64,000 bases of DNA from Rutpela maculata (Eukaryota > Arthropoda > Insecta > Coleoptera > Cerambycidae), in assembly GCA_936432065.2 (NCBI GenBank), contig OW386286.2:83083652-83147651 (forward strand), given 5' to 3'. The translations under genes were made by a program, and so were the position numbers. Shown piece by piece: positions 11,509 to 23,593 of this stretch (the first letter of the stretch is position 1; the number at the start of each line of letters is the position of its first letter). Below the pieces are notes generated by a model. It saw nothing but the letters and a program-made list of their open reading frames with translations, was not told where the DNA came from and did not search any database.

Positions 11509-12884
11509 TTACATGAACGTTTGTTCTGGGAAATTCAGCATTGGGTCGAAACTGTCGTTGAGGTTCATAGTTTGTATTTGAGTTTCTAGTTCCGCAATTG
11601 GTTCGAATTGTTCGGTTTGTTGTGTTGGAGTATCCGTGGGGTACTCCGGATCTAATCGAAAATCCTGAGGATTAGCAGTATAATCCTCGTACTGTTCGTA
11701 TTGAGAATTAGCTGTATAATTCTCTTGGAGATTTTGGTTAGTCTCAAAGTTATAATTTTCGTAAGTATCTTCTGCAGTTTGGTAATCAGAAGAATAGTCA
11801 CTGTATTGATTAAAATCGCATTGGTTTTCATAAGGTTCGTAATTTAAATGATGCGTTTTTTGTGGATTAAAACGGTTGAAATTTGGGTTTGGTTGAATAG
11901 CAGAGGGTCTTTGTTGATTGAAATTCGGGTTCGGTCTTATGGCTGAGGGCCCGTTTTGTTGTGGTTGACTAGATTGATTATTTTGAGGAAATGTCCTCTG
12001 ATTAAATTGATTGGTTTGAGAAAAATTGTGGAAATTTGGGTTTCCTTGATAATTTGGTCTTTGAAAGTTCTGTGACGTTGTTGGCATCGTTTGCGATTGT
12101 TGCCTTGTGCGGCATTCGCTTATTACATGTCCGTTTCTTTTACAAAATGAACAAAATTTTTGTTGGAAATTGGGACCTTGTGGTCGTTTTTGTTGAGGAG
12201 GCATTGTATTTTTTACTTGGTTATTTTTTGGGAATTTCTGTGATTCGAAGTAGGAAAGTTGTAGCTCTCTACGGCTTTTAGTATACTAGGAGGATTGCTA
12301 GCACGAATGATGCGGCCTAAGTTTGGTTCTAAGCCCGTTAGTAAATTATTAAGTGTCATCGTTTCGATGAGATCTGATTGTGCAGCTCTTTGCGTTGTCG
12401 TGAGAGTTTGCTTTTGCACTGCAGCGTGCATTTTCGCATTGTGCGTTTGTAAACGCGAAACAAATGTAAGGGCGGATTCACCCGGCAATTGGTGAATGCG
12501 CTGCAGGTCCTGAATTAGGGCCGTTAAATCTCTGGAGTCCCCAAAGTGGGTTTCCAGTACTGCTTTTATTTCTGGCCATGTGCCGGGGTTACGTGAGTTA
12601 ATTAATTCGGCAGCTTTGCCTTTTAACTTATTTTTTATGTGGACGGTCAAAAGAATTTTTTGATCTCCAATTGCCATGCTTTGGGCGCAATGACAGGAGT
12701 TTAAGAATGTTTGTAAATTTATGGCATTGCCATCAAATTCAGGTATTAGAGAAAATATTTCAGAGAGCTTGTAAGGCTCAATTTGCTCTGGTTGTTGTTG
12801 TGGTTGTAGTTGTTGTTGTTGTTCGGCTGATGCCGGTACTATTGGTTGGGGTGCTACTGGTTGAGCTGTATCTCTATCTGGCAT
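11509..12884 (-). pseudogene. gag: Broken gag, copy A
   Basis: The structural polyprotein of the particle. The N-terminal region is Gln/Pro-rich, followed by a capsid-like helical region. Near 12285 a net 11-nt loss relative to copy B shifts the frame, so gag is split into 12213-12884 and 11509-12204. The second part carries one CCHC zinc knuckle (CSFCKRNGHVISEC) expected to bind genomic RNA, then an Asn/Gln-rich region with repeated YTAN peptides. Those peptide codons coincide with two RNA hairpins described separately. The ATG at 12882-12884 is retained here and lost in copy B. Confidence 0.9.
11667..11724 (-). promoter_or_regulatory. Two RNA hairpins inside gag (copy A)
   Basis: At 11667-11688 the stem GAGGATTA pairs with its complement around the loop GCAGTA (plus-strand reading). 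At 11703-11724 the stem GAGAATTA pairs around GCTGTA. The stems differ from each other yet each is perfectly paired, and the loop matches that of the leader hairpins. Copy B keeps both (54811-54830 and 54846-54867). They encode the repeated YTAN peptide, so coding constraint is a competing explanation. Confidence 0.6.
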
Positions 12885-12928
12885 TGTTGCTGTTGTATTT
12901 AGAGATTATTTGAATCAAAGATTGGTTG

Positions 12929-13158
12929 CGTATCAGCAGTATGATACGAACTTAAATTAAATTAGCTTGTTACGTTGCGTGCGTAAATGGATTGTATATT
13001 AGCTGTATAATACACAATGTTTCGTATTAGCAGTATAATACGAAAATGAATAACTTAAAATTAAATGAACTTGTTTCGTTGCGTTTGTAAAGGAATGGAT
13101 TTCACTTTGACAATAGAACTGGCTTTGTGCGCCGAGTGTATTAGCAGTATAATACACT
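12929..13158 (-). promoter_or_regulatory. Array of four RNA hairpins in the gag leader (copy A)
   Basis: Hairpins at 12929-12948, 12993-13016, 13021-13044 and 13135-13158 share the loop GCAGTA or GCTGTA (plus-strand reading). Their stems differ and stay paired: CGTATCA, GTATATTA (less perfect), TTCGTATTA and AGTGTATTA. They lie in the transcribed untranslated leader between the primer site and the gag ATG, where retroelement packaging signals usually sit. Copy B keeps the first two (56095-56114 and 56159-56182); the third has collapsed to a short remnant and the fourth is gone. Confidence 0.65.
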
Positions 13159-13412
13159 TTTAGTAAATAAGTTGCGAAAAATAATAAAATAGTAAAATGG
13201 TACGAGATGATTCTTAAAATGACTTACGTTAGTTTAGTTTCCATGGGTAGGTTCTTCGTCCGTCAAGGGATTGGGATCCGCCACCACCAGTGAGGAAGGT
13301 CTCCTTGTTCTCGCAGGTGTACACGCACTAGTTAGGCACCTTCTGCAGATGTTGTCCTTGTTCTTTTGCGCTTCACTACCAGTTAGGCTTCTTGTTCTGA
13401 TGATGTTTACGG

Positions 13413-13430
13413 ATCCTACCGACTGCGCCA
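13413..13430 (-). other. Primer-binding site, tRNA-Ser type (errantivirus A)
   Basis: On the minus strand TGGCGCAGTCGGTAGGAT lies one base inside the 5' LTR. It is complementary to the 3' end of an insect-type tRNA-Ser including CCA, over about 18 bases as I recall that tRNA. Errantiviruses of the 17.6/297 type are known to prime from tRNA-Ser. Copy B has the same site at 56517-56534 with a 2-base spacer. Confidence 0.8.
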
Positions 13431-13431
13431 A

Positions 13432-13793
13432 TGTTAGATCACGATTTACATGAGTGAGTTTTTAAAAAGATTTATTTAGTTACATGGAGCCAACGTTGGC
13501 TCTTGGAGAAGGAATAATACAATAATTAGAAGTGTTTCATTCTAAGTGAGTTTAATAACTGACTTTACAAAGCATGTCTAGTCGTATTTATAACATACAG
13601 AACCTGAGTAAGCAAAATATAGAACAAAGGAAATGCAATTCGACAGTCAGCATAAAATGTGAGAAACAAAGGTGAAATATAATATCTCTAAGATAAGCGA
13701 TTAATAAGAGAAGTCGTTATCATGTAATATGGTATACATGTGGAGGTTTGTTATGACTAAGTCTTTATAATAAGCGTATAATTTTATATAACA
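13432..13793 (-). repeat. 5' LTR of errantivirus A
   Basis: 362 bp, paired with 5303-5664 and differing at about three bases by eye. It drives the genomic RNA on the minus strand and is followed by the tRNA-Ser primer site. Confidence 0.93.
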
Positions 13794-15330
13794 TGTATAG
13801 GGTATTCCATTTAAAAAAATACAAGTTTGTTTCATATGTTGTAAGGAATAAATATACCCCAAAGAATCAAAATCAATTTTAAATTGTGTGCCTACAGTTT
13901 ACCTACCTACTCATGTCTGTAGGTACTTATATATTTTTGATTCACCCTTTTGGCTTATCCTGTTTCCAATAGTTTTTTGGATATTAGAAAACCTGATAAT
14001 TTTATTAATAAACTTGAAAATCTGACAAGTAAGAACTGAAACGTGTAAATGCCCTATTCTTAGAAAAAAAAACGAAACCACACACAAACCTTATGGGGAA
14101 TATTTTATAGTTCTTGTCATTTTGAACAAAACTTCCAGAAATGAACAGTCTTTGTGATATAGCTTGTCAAAACTATACAATTTCAATAATTTTTTGAATT
14201 TTTTTCCTCTTAAACCTTTAACTTTGGGGGGGAAGTGCAAGAGTCAAGAAATATTTATTAATAATATGTCAATTTTGTCAATTTTTTTTTCAATTTTTAG
14301 GTTTCAGTTAATGACACACTGAATATATAATAAAAATATAAGTTGATAAAAAATTTAAAAAAAGTTTCTTTGTCATTACTTGACTTGATTAAACATTTGT
14401 TGACCTTTATATTTTTATCCTAAAGCTAATGGTTTAAAAGAAAAAAATTCTTGATTGTCTAAAGTAATGGAAATTGTCTAGTTTTGACAAACTAAATGTC
14501 AAAAACTATTCATTTTTGGACCTCGCACCTTGTTCAGAATCACAAAAAATACAAAATCTCACAAATCTAGCCAAATCGCTGAGACCAATTTCCCATAAGG
14601 TCAGTGCGTTGCTTCTTGATGCAACGAAATAAATTTATATACTCACTTGAATAAGTTTCGAAAAACAAAACTGAATAAGAGATTTGTCGAGAAAAGTTCC
14701 ATCGAATAGTCCATCATCCTTAAGAATTTCAAATAAATTTATCCAAAACTGGGAATTATGTTTTCAAAGAATTGACCACCATGTTTCTATGCGTTGTTTG
14801 TGTACTTCTTCCATATAAAAAACATGATCTATTTGAGTCGTTAGTATGAAATAGCTCACACTGTCTTTTGGATTCTTTCTACAGTTTTATTTTCTGTCCC
14901 TAGATCACAGCGTAATGTTAAACGACAACCGCCTACCATTCTCAATGCATCCATATAATAATCACCAATTACATGCAAATTTGTATGTGAAAAAGATGAA
15001 TTAATTCTCGTTGAAACATTATATTTCAAGTAAAAAAGCTTTAGAAAATATAAACAGCATTCATCAACATTTGCACACTGGATACTGAATTTCCAATCGC
15101 CCGAATCAACTTGAAGCCATACAATTTGCCTGGAAAATCCATCAATGCAGCCATTTACACATATACCATAAGGTTTCTACGCCTTAGTAACACAAATAAG
15201 TTTTTATGACTAGAAAATTAAAAATATATTACTTTTCATTATAGCGGTTTCTCCAAAGGGTAGGTGACAAAACGTTTATCCTGTGCAGACCTACCTTTGC
15301 ATATTAGTGGAGCGGATCTAGTTTTGAAAT
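13794..15330. other. AT-rich DNA without recognised genes
   Basis: No coding region with domain signal was seen and no repeat pair was recognised within this stretch. It is the right flank of errantivirus A. Confidence 0.45.
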
Positions 15331-18300
15331 GAAATCAACTTTTTTTAAAACATTTTTTTGACAATTCGGTTACACGCATCTCTTTTATCATGTTATCAAG
15401 TTAGCTCAGCTTAATCGCACGAGGAGGGACAGGAATTCGCATTTAAAATTCGCAAAAACAGTTTTTTCACGATAACTTAGTTATCGTTATCGTTAAGACC
15501 TCGCAAAAGCGCATAATCTGGTAAATTTTTTTCTAAATCGGACGGTAACTTTTCGTGAATTTTTTTTAAGTACGCGTTTATTTGCCATAACACTAATAAA
15601 CAAAAAAGTAATTCCTTAATTTTTTCATGAAAAAAAGAAATTAGGGGGCTGAGATTTTTTTGAGGTAGGTGAGATAGATAAAAGTTGATGAAGCCGGAGG
15701 ATGGGGGTGGTGGGCCAATTAGGGGAGGGGGAGGAGGTAGGGAAAGGAAAATTATTTAACCCTCCCGAACTTTTTTCCCTGTCGTGCGATTTTGAAAAAA
15801 AGGAAAGGGTTCAGAGGAGAAACTTTTTTACAGGTAAGTGAGGATCTCTTTTATCTTTATTTAAAGAAAAAATTATCGCGATCTAAGCAATAGGAAGGGA
15901 GGGGGCATAATGCGTTTGTGGGAATAAAGGGTTAAGGAAAAGAAATAGGGACTTCGGACCTTGATATTCGGCAATATAAATCTTTTTTCCATCTTAACAT
16001 TTTATCAATCTACCGTCACGAGTTTTCGCGGTCCATTTCTCTAGTTTTAGGTGTGTCTATTGGATACATAAAACAATTACTTTTCCGTTTAACTCGCTTT
16101 AACTCAAAAACAGCACAATGGATTACTCTCAAATTTTATCGTGTTATCACTATATATTTGTTAATAAAATGTGTTAATATGTAGGTCAAACTTTAATAAG
16201 TGTAGAAATCATCACTTTTTTTTCTAAGGCTATGTCGAAAATTTGCATTCTCAAATGTTACATGCGGGAAACTTTCTTATCTTTCGAAATAGATATCAAG
16301 TATATGAGGGTATATGAAGATAAAAGATTGGCGTAACTTTTTTATTTGAAACTTTTTTCCTAGCATTAGCAATATTAGCAGTTTTCGAGAAAAATGCGTC
16401 AGTGATTGTTGGCCCGATACTGCAATTAATTGCTATTAGACTTCCACGTTCTTTGTGATCTCTTTATCATTAAATAAGTATTGCATATATTCCCTCTTCA
16501 ATCTCTAAAAGTGTCGCCTCTTCACGGTTGGTGAATTAAAAACTTAAAAACTAGAGCAAGAATCATGCTCCTCGCCGATTTGTTTAACTTTTACTTCCAC
16601 GTCCACTGGAAGTATAGTAACGACAAAAAAATTTTGAAAGGCTTAGAATGTCATAAAACGACGAGATTTTAAGTTTGAGCGAAACAAAAATTCTTTCTGC
16701 CTGCCTGTCGGTCTGTCTGTAACTTTTTTGTGCGCACGATTACTCTGGAACCGTTGAAGATATTGACTTGAAATTTGGTACACATATGTACTTTAACGGC
16801 ATCTGGAACTAGATTATATTTTTATCTTACTCCGTCGAAGGGTTGGGGGTAAATTAAGCAGGTAACGGTCCATAAAATTGGCATTTAGTATATACAAAGG
16901 AAGCTGAAGTCTCAAAAATTTTTTTGGCATTACCACCCCCACCTCATTATTTAAGAGGATGAAAAAAAATGTGGTTTAGTATGTGTACAAGAACCAAAAA
17001 TCTCAAAATATTTTTATGGGTTTTGGGGAAGACGATTTCAAATATTATATTATTAAAGTTCCATACGCAATTATTTCCACATACAAAATTTTTTCGTTGT
17101 GAGAGACTTGGATAGAAAATCAAGATGTGAAAGTAGTGATTCCTTGCGCAGCGGTTTTTATATAATTGTTGCACATTCTTTAGAATACTCTTCCCAGTTT
17201 TTTGGAAATGTTAATTTTTGAACATTTTAAATCTTATATTGACGACTTATTTGGTAAAACACTTGTCAGTATAAAAAAAGTAAAAAGGAGCAAGTACATT
17301 TATAATTACCTGCCTGTGTTTCAAACTTGCGATAATTGCTAATATAATGTCACTATTTGAAAATCATGTCTATACATTTTAATATTATATTTTTATGAAA
17401 TATATATATATATATATAAATAAATAAATAAATGATAGAAAATAGCATTAAAAAAAAATCTATTCAATTACAAATCTAAAAAAATCAGAAAACAGTTCTT
17501 TTAATTTTAAATGATTAATAACTTTTTATTTACCGATCTAATAATAATAAAAGGACTTTACTGAAATGAGCTAATACATTTCAAAAGGCAATTGACCGAG
17601 GTCCTTCAGCCCTTTACCGATCTATTTTGTTAAAAAACAAATTATGTTTGATTTAAGCATTTTTAATGTTATAACGCCAACTTAGTTGTTAAAGTACTCG
17701 TCCGAATCTAAGCTTTGTGCATTGTGCCGTTTCGGCAGTTTATAAATGAGTTACTTGGATTACGATATATTTTTTTTAAATAAAGATAAAAAAGATCCTC
17801 ACTTACCTGTAAAAAGTTTCTCCTCTGAACCCTTTCCTACGCAAAAAAACGCATTTGAAAAAAAATGCAAAAAGTTCTTCCCCTCCCACAGATTTGTTTA
17901 TTTGAAAAAATAAAAAAAAAAATCAGTCAAATACTAGAAATAACAGCGAAGAAATTCCATTTTGGTTTGTCAAAATCGCACGACAGGGAAAAAAGTTCGG
18001 GGGGGGGCGGATAATTTTCCTTTTCCTATCTCCTCTCCCTCCCCTAACTGGCCGACCACCCTCCATCCTCCGGCTCCATCAATTCTTATCTATTTCACCT
18101 ACCTCAAAAAAATCTCAGCTCCCTAACTCCTATTTTTCGTGAAAAAATTAAGGAATTACTTTTTCTATATTAGTGTTACGGCAAAAAAACGAGTATTTAA
18201 AAAAAATCACGAAAATGTACCGTCCGATTTGAAAACAATTTTACCAGATTATGCACTTCCGCGAGGTCTTCAATTTTTAATGTAACTTTTTTTTATCAAG

Positions 18301-18462
18301 TCAATAATAACAAAGTTATCGCGAAAGAAACGTGTTTTTGCGAATTTTAAATGCGAATTCCTGCCCCACCTCACCTGATTAAGCTGAACTAACTTGATAA
18401 CATGATAAAAGAGAACGCGTGTAACCGAATTGTCAAAAAAAAAAAATTAAAAAGTTGATTTC
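15331..18462. mobile_element. 3.1-kb foldback element with long inverted arms
   Basis: The left arm 15331-15872 and right arm 17769-18462 are inverted copies with several indels. Shared landmarks include GAAATCAACTTTTT at the outer ends, the GGAATTCGC segment, a G-rich GGGGGAGG stretch, TCGTGCGATTTTG and the inner CAGGTAAGTGAGGATC. The ~1.9-kb centre holds no recognised transposase. A CTGCCTGCCTGTCGGTCTGTCTG segment near 16700 resembles a widespread arthropod repeat. TSDs could not be defined. It is best described as a non-autonomous foldback-type DNA element. Confidence 0.7.
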
Positions 18463-19251
18463 TTTTTCTCACCTTATCTGCTGCGGCATATAAATTGGTG
18501 AATTTTGTGACTGGTATTTAGTTATCTAACGTAACTCCCCTTAAACATCGTGACATCGAAGACGTAGATGACCTACTTTGTGAGTGAAAATGATCGCTGT
18601 CCCTGTGAAATAAGCAGGTATTTAATACACCGTGGAAATAAGTAAGCAAATATTCATCATTATTTTTTATAGTAGATGTATAATACGGAAGTGTAATTCT
18701 TAGGGAAATATGCGTAGCACACAAAGTTATTGGAATAATGCAGAATAACTTGCGCGTATGTCTGTCCAACTCCAAAATAATCGTGAATAAATACAGAGTA
18801 TTTATTCACTCTTTTTCCTAATCAAAGTAACAAATAGCGAGTATAACCTCGTCGTACCGTATCAAAACGTTGTTTTCGAAAGCCGGAAAAGTACTAAATG
18901 ACGAAGTAACCTGAGGGCCCGTTTATCAGAACAGGGTTAGGTTAGTTAGCCCCGGGGCTAAACGCTAAACTTCAGGTTAAGGTGTTTATCAAGTCGGGTT
19001 AAAAGTAACCCTGGGCTAAAATCAGAGGTAAGTTAGCACGAGCTTTAAGGTGAGGGTTATTTCTGTTAGCGCCTATAAATTTTATGTTTGTTGTTGACGG
19101 TTGGGTGAAAAATTCTTTCTTTCCGTAAATTATTGAAAATGAAGGAAATAAGCGAAATAAGCGATGATGAGAGCAGATATTTTGAAATTTTTGGAGCGCC
19201 AAAGACATAGAGCAGCGATTTCGTAAGTCTATCGTGTCGTTTTTTTTTTTT

Positions 19252-22200
19252 GGCGTAGAACCAGGTCAAACATATTAGGTTCCTTTGAGTATGTCACCGG
19301 GCATATGAAATCATATTTTACGACATTTTTTTGTGGTCTCGAACTTTTTAAATCAATAAAAAGTGAAAAAAACTTATTTTTAAAGAAAATTGTTTGTTTT
19401 TGTTTCCACCGCCATATCTTTAAAACTATTAAAGGTACCGAAATTTGTTTTGTATCAAATTAAAGGTCACACTGTAGCGCTTTTACCAATATAAACGGTT
19501 TGGGTACAATTCGCAGTTTCATTTCTCTAAAAATCAGGTAAACTAAAAATATATATTTTATGTATTGAAATCTTCACCAATCGATAAACTTTTTTATTTT
19601 TGAAAATATTTACATACATGCAGCGAAGAAAATAAAGCCTAATAATCACAAAAGTTTTTGAAACAATATATTTTTTCCTAAAGTGTACCGTTTGGTAACA
19701 GCGATTTTTTTTATCAGCGATAAATGCGAAATTGGGACGCAATTAATACACCTCGCATGCTAGTTACAGTAACTAGAGGTTTTAACTTCGGAATAATGTC
19801 ATATTGAACGGATTTCGTTCATTTTTGGCAGTATAATAGTAAATGCTCCACAGAATAGTTTCTATATTGTGCGAGGGCTTGCTAATTTATAGGGGGTGGA
19901 TTCCACCCCCTCTCAAGGGGTGGCACTTAAAAAATATATATGTTTATTGGAGCTGAAACAGAAACAAATTTTAAGAAGAAAAGGTTCTATGCAATTTTTC
20001 ACATAAATTGATAGTTTTCAAGTTATAACGACTTCAAAATTGCGATTTTAGCTTAAAAAAAGGTATTTCCGAGGGTATTTCCAAACGGCTTTCGTCGAGT
20101 TTCTCGAAAAGTATTACTTTATCGAAAAAATGTTACAGACCAATTACAGAAAGTACAAACTGGGAATTAATTATATTTTTTGTTTATTGATGTAGGATTA
20201 ATAATTTCGGAGATATTTAAGTTTATATTTGGTAGTGTTCCGAAATTAAATTTAAAGTTTAAAATGCACTTTTTTCTAAAGCAAGTGCTTTAAATGAGCA
20301 AAAAAATTTAAGCATCTAGGTAATGCTACATCTTAACGAAAAACTGTATTTGAGATAATTTTTCTAAATTACTGGCTAATTAGATTAACAAAATGGCGAC
20401 CTTTTTATATAAAAAAAAGTATAAATACGCACATTTTTCCGTTATAACTTCTTTATTTCTTATGCTACAGGAACGAGTAAAAAATAATTTGAAATCGCAA
20501 TTAATTGTCTTTAATTTCATGTCTTACCATGCGTGACGTAGGTGTCACAATTTCTGAAATATTTAACATTTAAACTGCATTTTTCGTCTTATAAACGTTC
20601 GGACACCATTTGTAAACCTTCATATCTCCGAAACTATTAAATCTATGTAAATAAATTAACAAGCGAAATTCGTTATCAGTTTATCAGCTTTATTTTTGGT
20701 ATCTACCTACTTTTCAATAAAACTAATATTTATTAAGATATTTGGAAAAGGAAAAAAAAATACGTTTCATCAAAAATACCTTTATAGTTTAAACTGTATT
20801 TTTTTCTAAAGCAAGGGCTGTATACAAACCAAAAAAATTGAGCATCTACGTCATGCAATATATTAATGAGGAACAGTGTTTGAAATTCCTTTTTTTAATT
20901 ACTGGCTAATTACAGTAACAAAATGACGACGTTGTTATTAAAAAAAATGTGTAGACGCACAATTGCTTCGGTCATAACTTCTTTGTTTTTTATGCTACAG
21001 AAACAAATTAAAAAACAGTTGAAAGCTTAATTAATAACATATTATTCTACCTATTAGCACCCTTGACGTAGGTGTCACAGTTTCTGCGATATTTAACTCT
21101 CACTTTAAATAATTATATTATGAACACTTGGATGCCAAATGTAAACTTAAATATATCCGAAATTATTAATCCTACATCAATAAACAAAAAATATAATTAA
21201 TTCCCAGTTTGTACTTTCTGTAATTGGTCTGCAACATTTTTTCGATAAAGTAATACTTTTCGAGATACTTGACGAAAGCCGTTTGGAAATACCTTTTTTT
21301 TTAGCTGAAATCGCAATTTTGAAGTCGTTATAACTTAAAAACTATCAATTTATGTGAAAAATTGCATAGAACCTTTTCTTCTTAAAATTTGATTCTACTT
21401 CAGCTCCAATAAATATATATATATTTTTTAAGTGCCACACCCTGAGAGGATAGCATCCACCCCCTATAAATTAGCAAGCCTCCGCACAATATAGAAACTT
21501 TTCTGTGAAGCATTTGCTATTAAACTGCCAAAAATGAACGAAATACGTTCAATATGACATTTTTCCGAAGTTTTGCATATTTTTTACCTCTAGGTACTGT
21601 AGTATGCAGGGTTGGTCAGATTAGTCGCGTAGAAGTGGCGGTTGTCGAAAATCATTAAGTATTCATTGTTCGGATAAAAATTGTGACAATCGAAAATGTG
21701 CTTGTTTTAAGGAAGGCCTAAAATGTTGCAACGAGTGCAAATGTCTACATATTTATCTATCCAAATAGAAAATTTATTTCAACAATAAAACTTATTTTAT
21801 GCGTACGTTTTTATTTTCATTCATTTAAAAATGTCTAATAAACTTACTAATTAGATGGGTAGTTAGTAACACTGATTGATATTTATAGATTAGGTATTTA
21901 TATCTAGCTACGTCTTTTTATTATTAAAAGGAGACTATTTAATATTTTTTGTACAATTTCTTAATATTAGCAACATATGATCAATACTACTGTACAATAT
22001 ATGAAATATTGAACAATAATATTGATCCCCTAGTTCTTTTGATCACTACTGGTTTTGTACCTATTGATATAAGTTAAACTACTACATACACCCCGACCGG
22101 AACCGTCAGATCGTTGCAGTCGGCAGGCTTGCTACAGCCGAGCGCGAAAGAATATGACTTTGGCCCGTTAAAAAAAATCGCTGACTCAATACTATCAACG

Positions 22201-22625
22201 GGACTTCAAAAATTTTTATCCTAAAAACTTTTTTCAACTATTGGCTTCAATTTGTACGCAGCATGTATATACAAATTCTCATAAATAAATTTTTTTCTCG
22301 ATTGCCTAAAATTACGCTACTGAAAATAACAAGTTTGAGTTTCCTTATTTTACCAACTTAAAAAAAAATAAATCGGGTTCACGTGGGACGTTGTTCGAAG
22401 CGCTATTGTGTCTACTTTAATCAAAAAAAAATAGCTTGATAGCACAAATATTTTCAGAGATCTAGCGGTGGAAACGTTAAAAAACATATTTCATTAAAAA
22501 TCTATTTTTTTGAGTTTTTTCGAAATAAAAAAGTTCTCGACCACCAAAAAATGTCGTAAAAAATGATTTCGTGTACACGATTATCTTACTAAAGAATCCC
22601 ACTAAGTCTGGTTTGGTTCTACGCC
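19252..22625. mobile_element. Nested inverted-repeat element, outer pair
   Basis: Arms of about 190 bp, 19252-19440 and 22440-22625, are diverged inverted copies beginning GGCGTAGAACCA next to T/A runs. They lie inside the GGGCC element and enclose a further foldback element. No coding capacity was recognised. The region near 22095-22160 is locally GC-rich without an ORF. Confidence 0.6.
19755..21607. mobile_element. 1.85-kb foldback element with internal duplication
   Basis: Inverted arms of roughly 500 bp start GCATGCTAGTTACAGTA at 19755 and end as its diverged complement at 21607. The arms include a GGGGGTGGATTCCACCCCC palindromic segment at about 19892-19910 on the left. Between the arms lies a direct duplication about 530 bp apart (near 20258 and 20789), each copy carrying TTTTTTCTAAAGCAAG and ATGCTACAG landmarks. 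There is no ORF. It is a non-autonomous foldback element inside another element. Confidence 0.7.
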
Positions 22626-23250
22626 GGTTTTTTTTTTTTCGAAAACTAAGCGACTTTACTTCCACATTTTACTCTACTAACATGTTTAGTTTTCTAATGT
22701 AGCTAAAAAGCAAATGTTAAAATCTATTTGTATTGTAGAAATCATTCAGCTGCTTTGTCTCTTAGAGAAATTGCATTAATTTTGTTTATTCTACGACTTG
22801 TTAATAATTATTTGCAATTTTAATTAATAATAACCGCTGTGATGTTGACAAATTGGGCCTCTGACTACCTTTGTTGGGGTTTTACTCATTTTCTTAAAAT
22901 AAAAATATAACTATATCATCCAGAAAATTTCTTTATATTATAATTGTTGTTGCTCATTGTTGTCATTGTCAGGTGACTTTTCGTCAAAAACGTACAAATG
23001 CTTTTAACTTAGTAACAAGAACTTAAGAAACTACCAAACAAAACTACTCATTTTTCGGCCAATCACAGTCAATCTAGAGCTGGCAACTCTGTAGAAAGCG
23101 TTACCAACCTCAGGTTATTCAAGATACATGGATGCGAGTTTATCAGTCACTTTGCCCCGAGATTAGAGTTATCCCAGGGTTAGCTAATACGTAAATTTAA
23201 TCCTACCACAGAAGACAGGAACTATAACTGTCTTCTGATAAACGGGCCCT

Positions 23251-23593
23251 AAATGACGGAAAAACAAAAATGTCACTATTTTTAAATATGCGTCCTACAA
23301 ATATTCTAGTAATAACAATAATTCATAAGCTTGAAATTATTATTTACTTAGGTATATATTATATACGTATTTATTTATTTTCTGTTATATAAAATGTATC
23401 TATAGAAAAGTGCTATTCACAATATTTTAGTTTCAGTTTATTTCTGCGGGTGCAGCGGTATAAGAAAGTCACGGCAAACTAACATCAGGGGGTCAATTCT
23501 CGAAATTAATCCAATGGGAAATTGGTATATCATCTTTTTTTATTTCACTACCCACGTTTCCTATTTCTTTCTCTTTCCTTTTTCTTACTGAGA
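23251..23593. repeat. Spacer present twice in the window (segmental duplication)
   Basis: The sequence after the GGGCC element a is repeated at 27841-27920, continuing after an insertion at 30085-30315. Matching landmarks include ATGTCACTATTTTTAAATATG and TTTCTGCGGGTGCAGCGG. It separates two GGGCC-family elements in both places, so the two elements and the spacer were duplicated as a unit. Confidence 0.8.

Larger units (their letters stand above)
5303..13793 (-). mobile_element. Errantivirus (Gypsy-type, gag-pol-env) copy A
   Basis: A complete but inactive 8.5-kb proviral LTR element on the minus strand. It has two 362-bp LTRs beginning TGTTA and ending TAACA, a 4-bp TSD TGTA (5299-5302 and 13794-13797), a tRNA-Ser-type primer site, a purine tract, and gag, pol and env in order. 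Comparison with copy B (45420-56899) shows lesions in every gene: net deletions of about 10, 11 and 16 nt, a 2-nt insertion and two nonsense changes. The LTRs differ at only about three positions by eye, so the insertion looks fairly young even though the coding region is heavily broken. It may have moved with help from another copy. Confidence 0.95.
18915..23250. mobile_element. GGGCC-terminal DNA element, copy a, carrying nested inserts
   Basis: The termini GGGCCCGTTTATCAG (18915) and CTGATAAACGGGCCC (23250) are inverted, with candidate 3-bp target copies TGA and TAA. The terminal ~180-300 bp match the two ends of the compact copy at 23594-24333 in reverse order, so this copy is inverted relative to it. 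Its centre has been invaded by two nested inverted-repeat elements. The 3-bp TNA-type target and GG-rich ends recall PIF/Harbinger MITEs, but no transposase is present, so the superfamily is inference. Confidence 0.7.
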
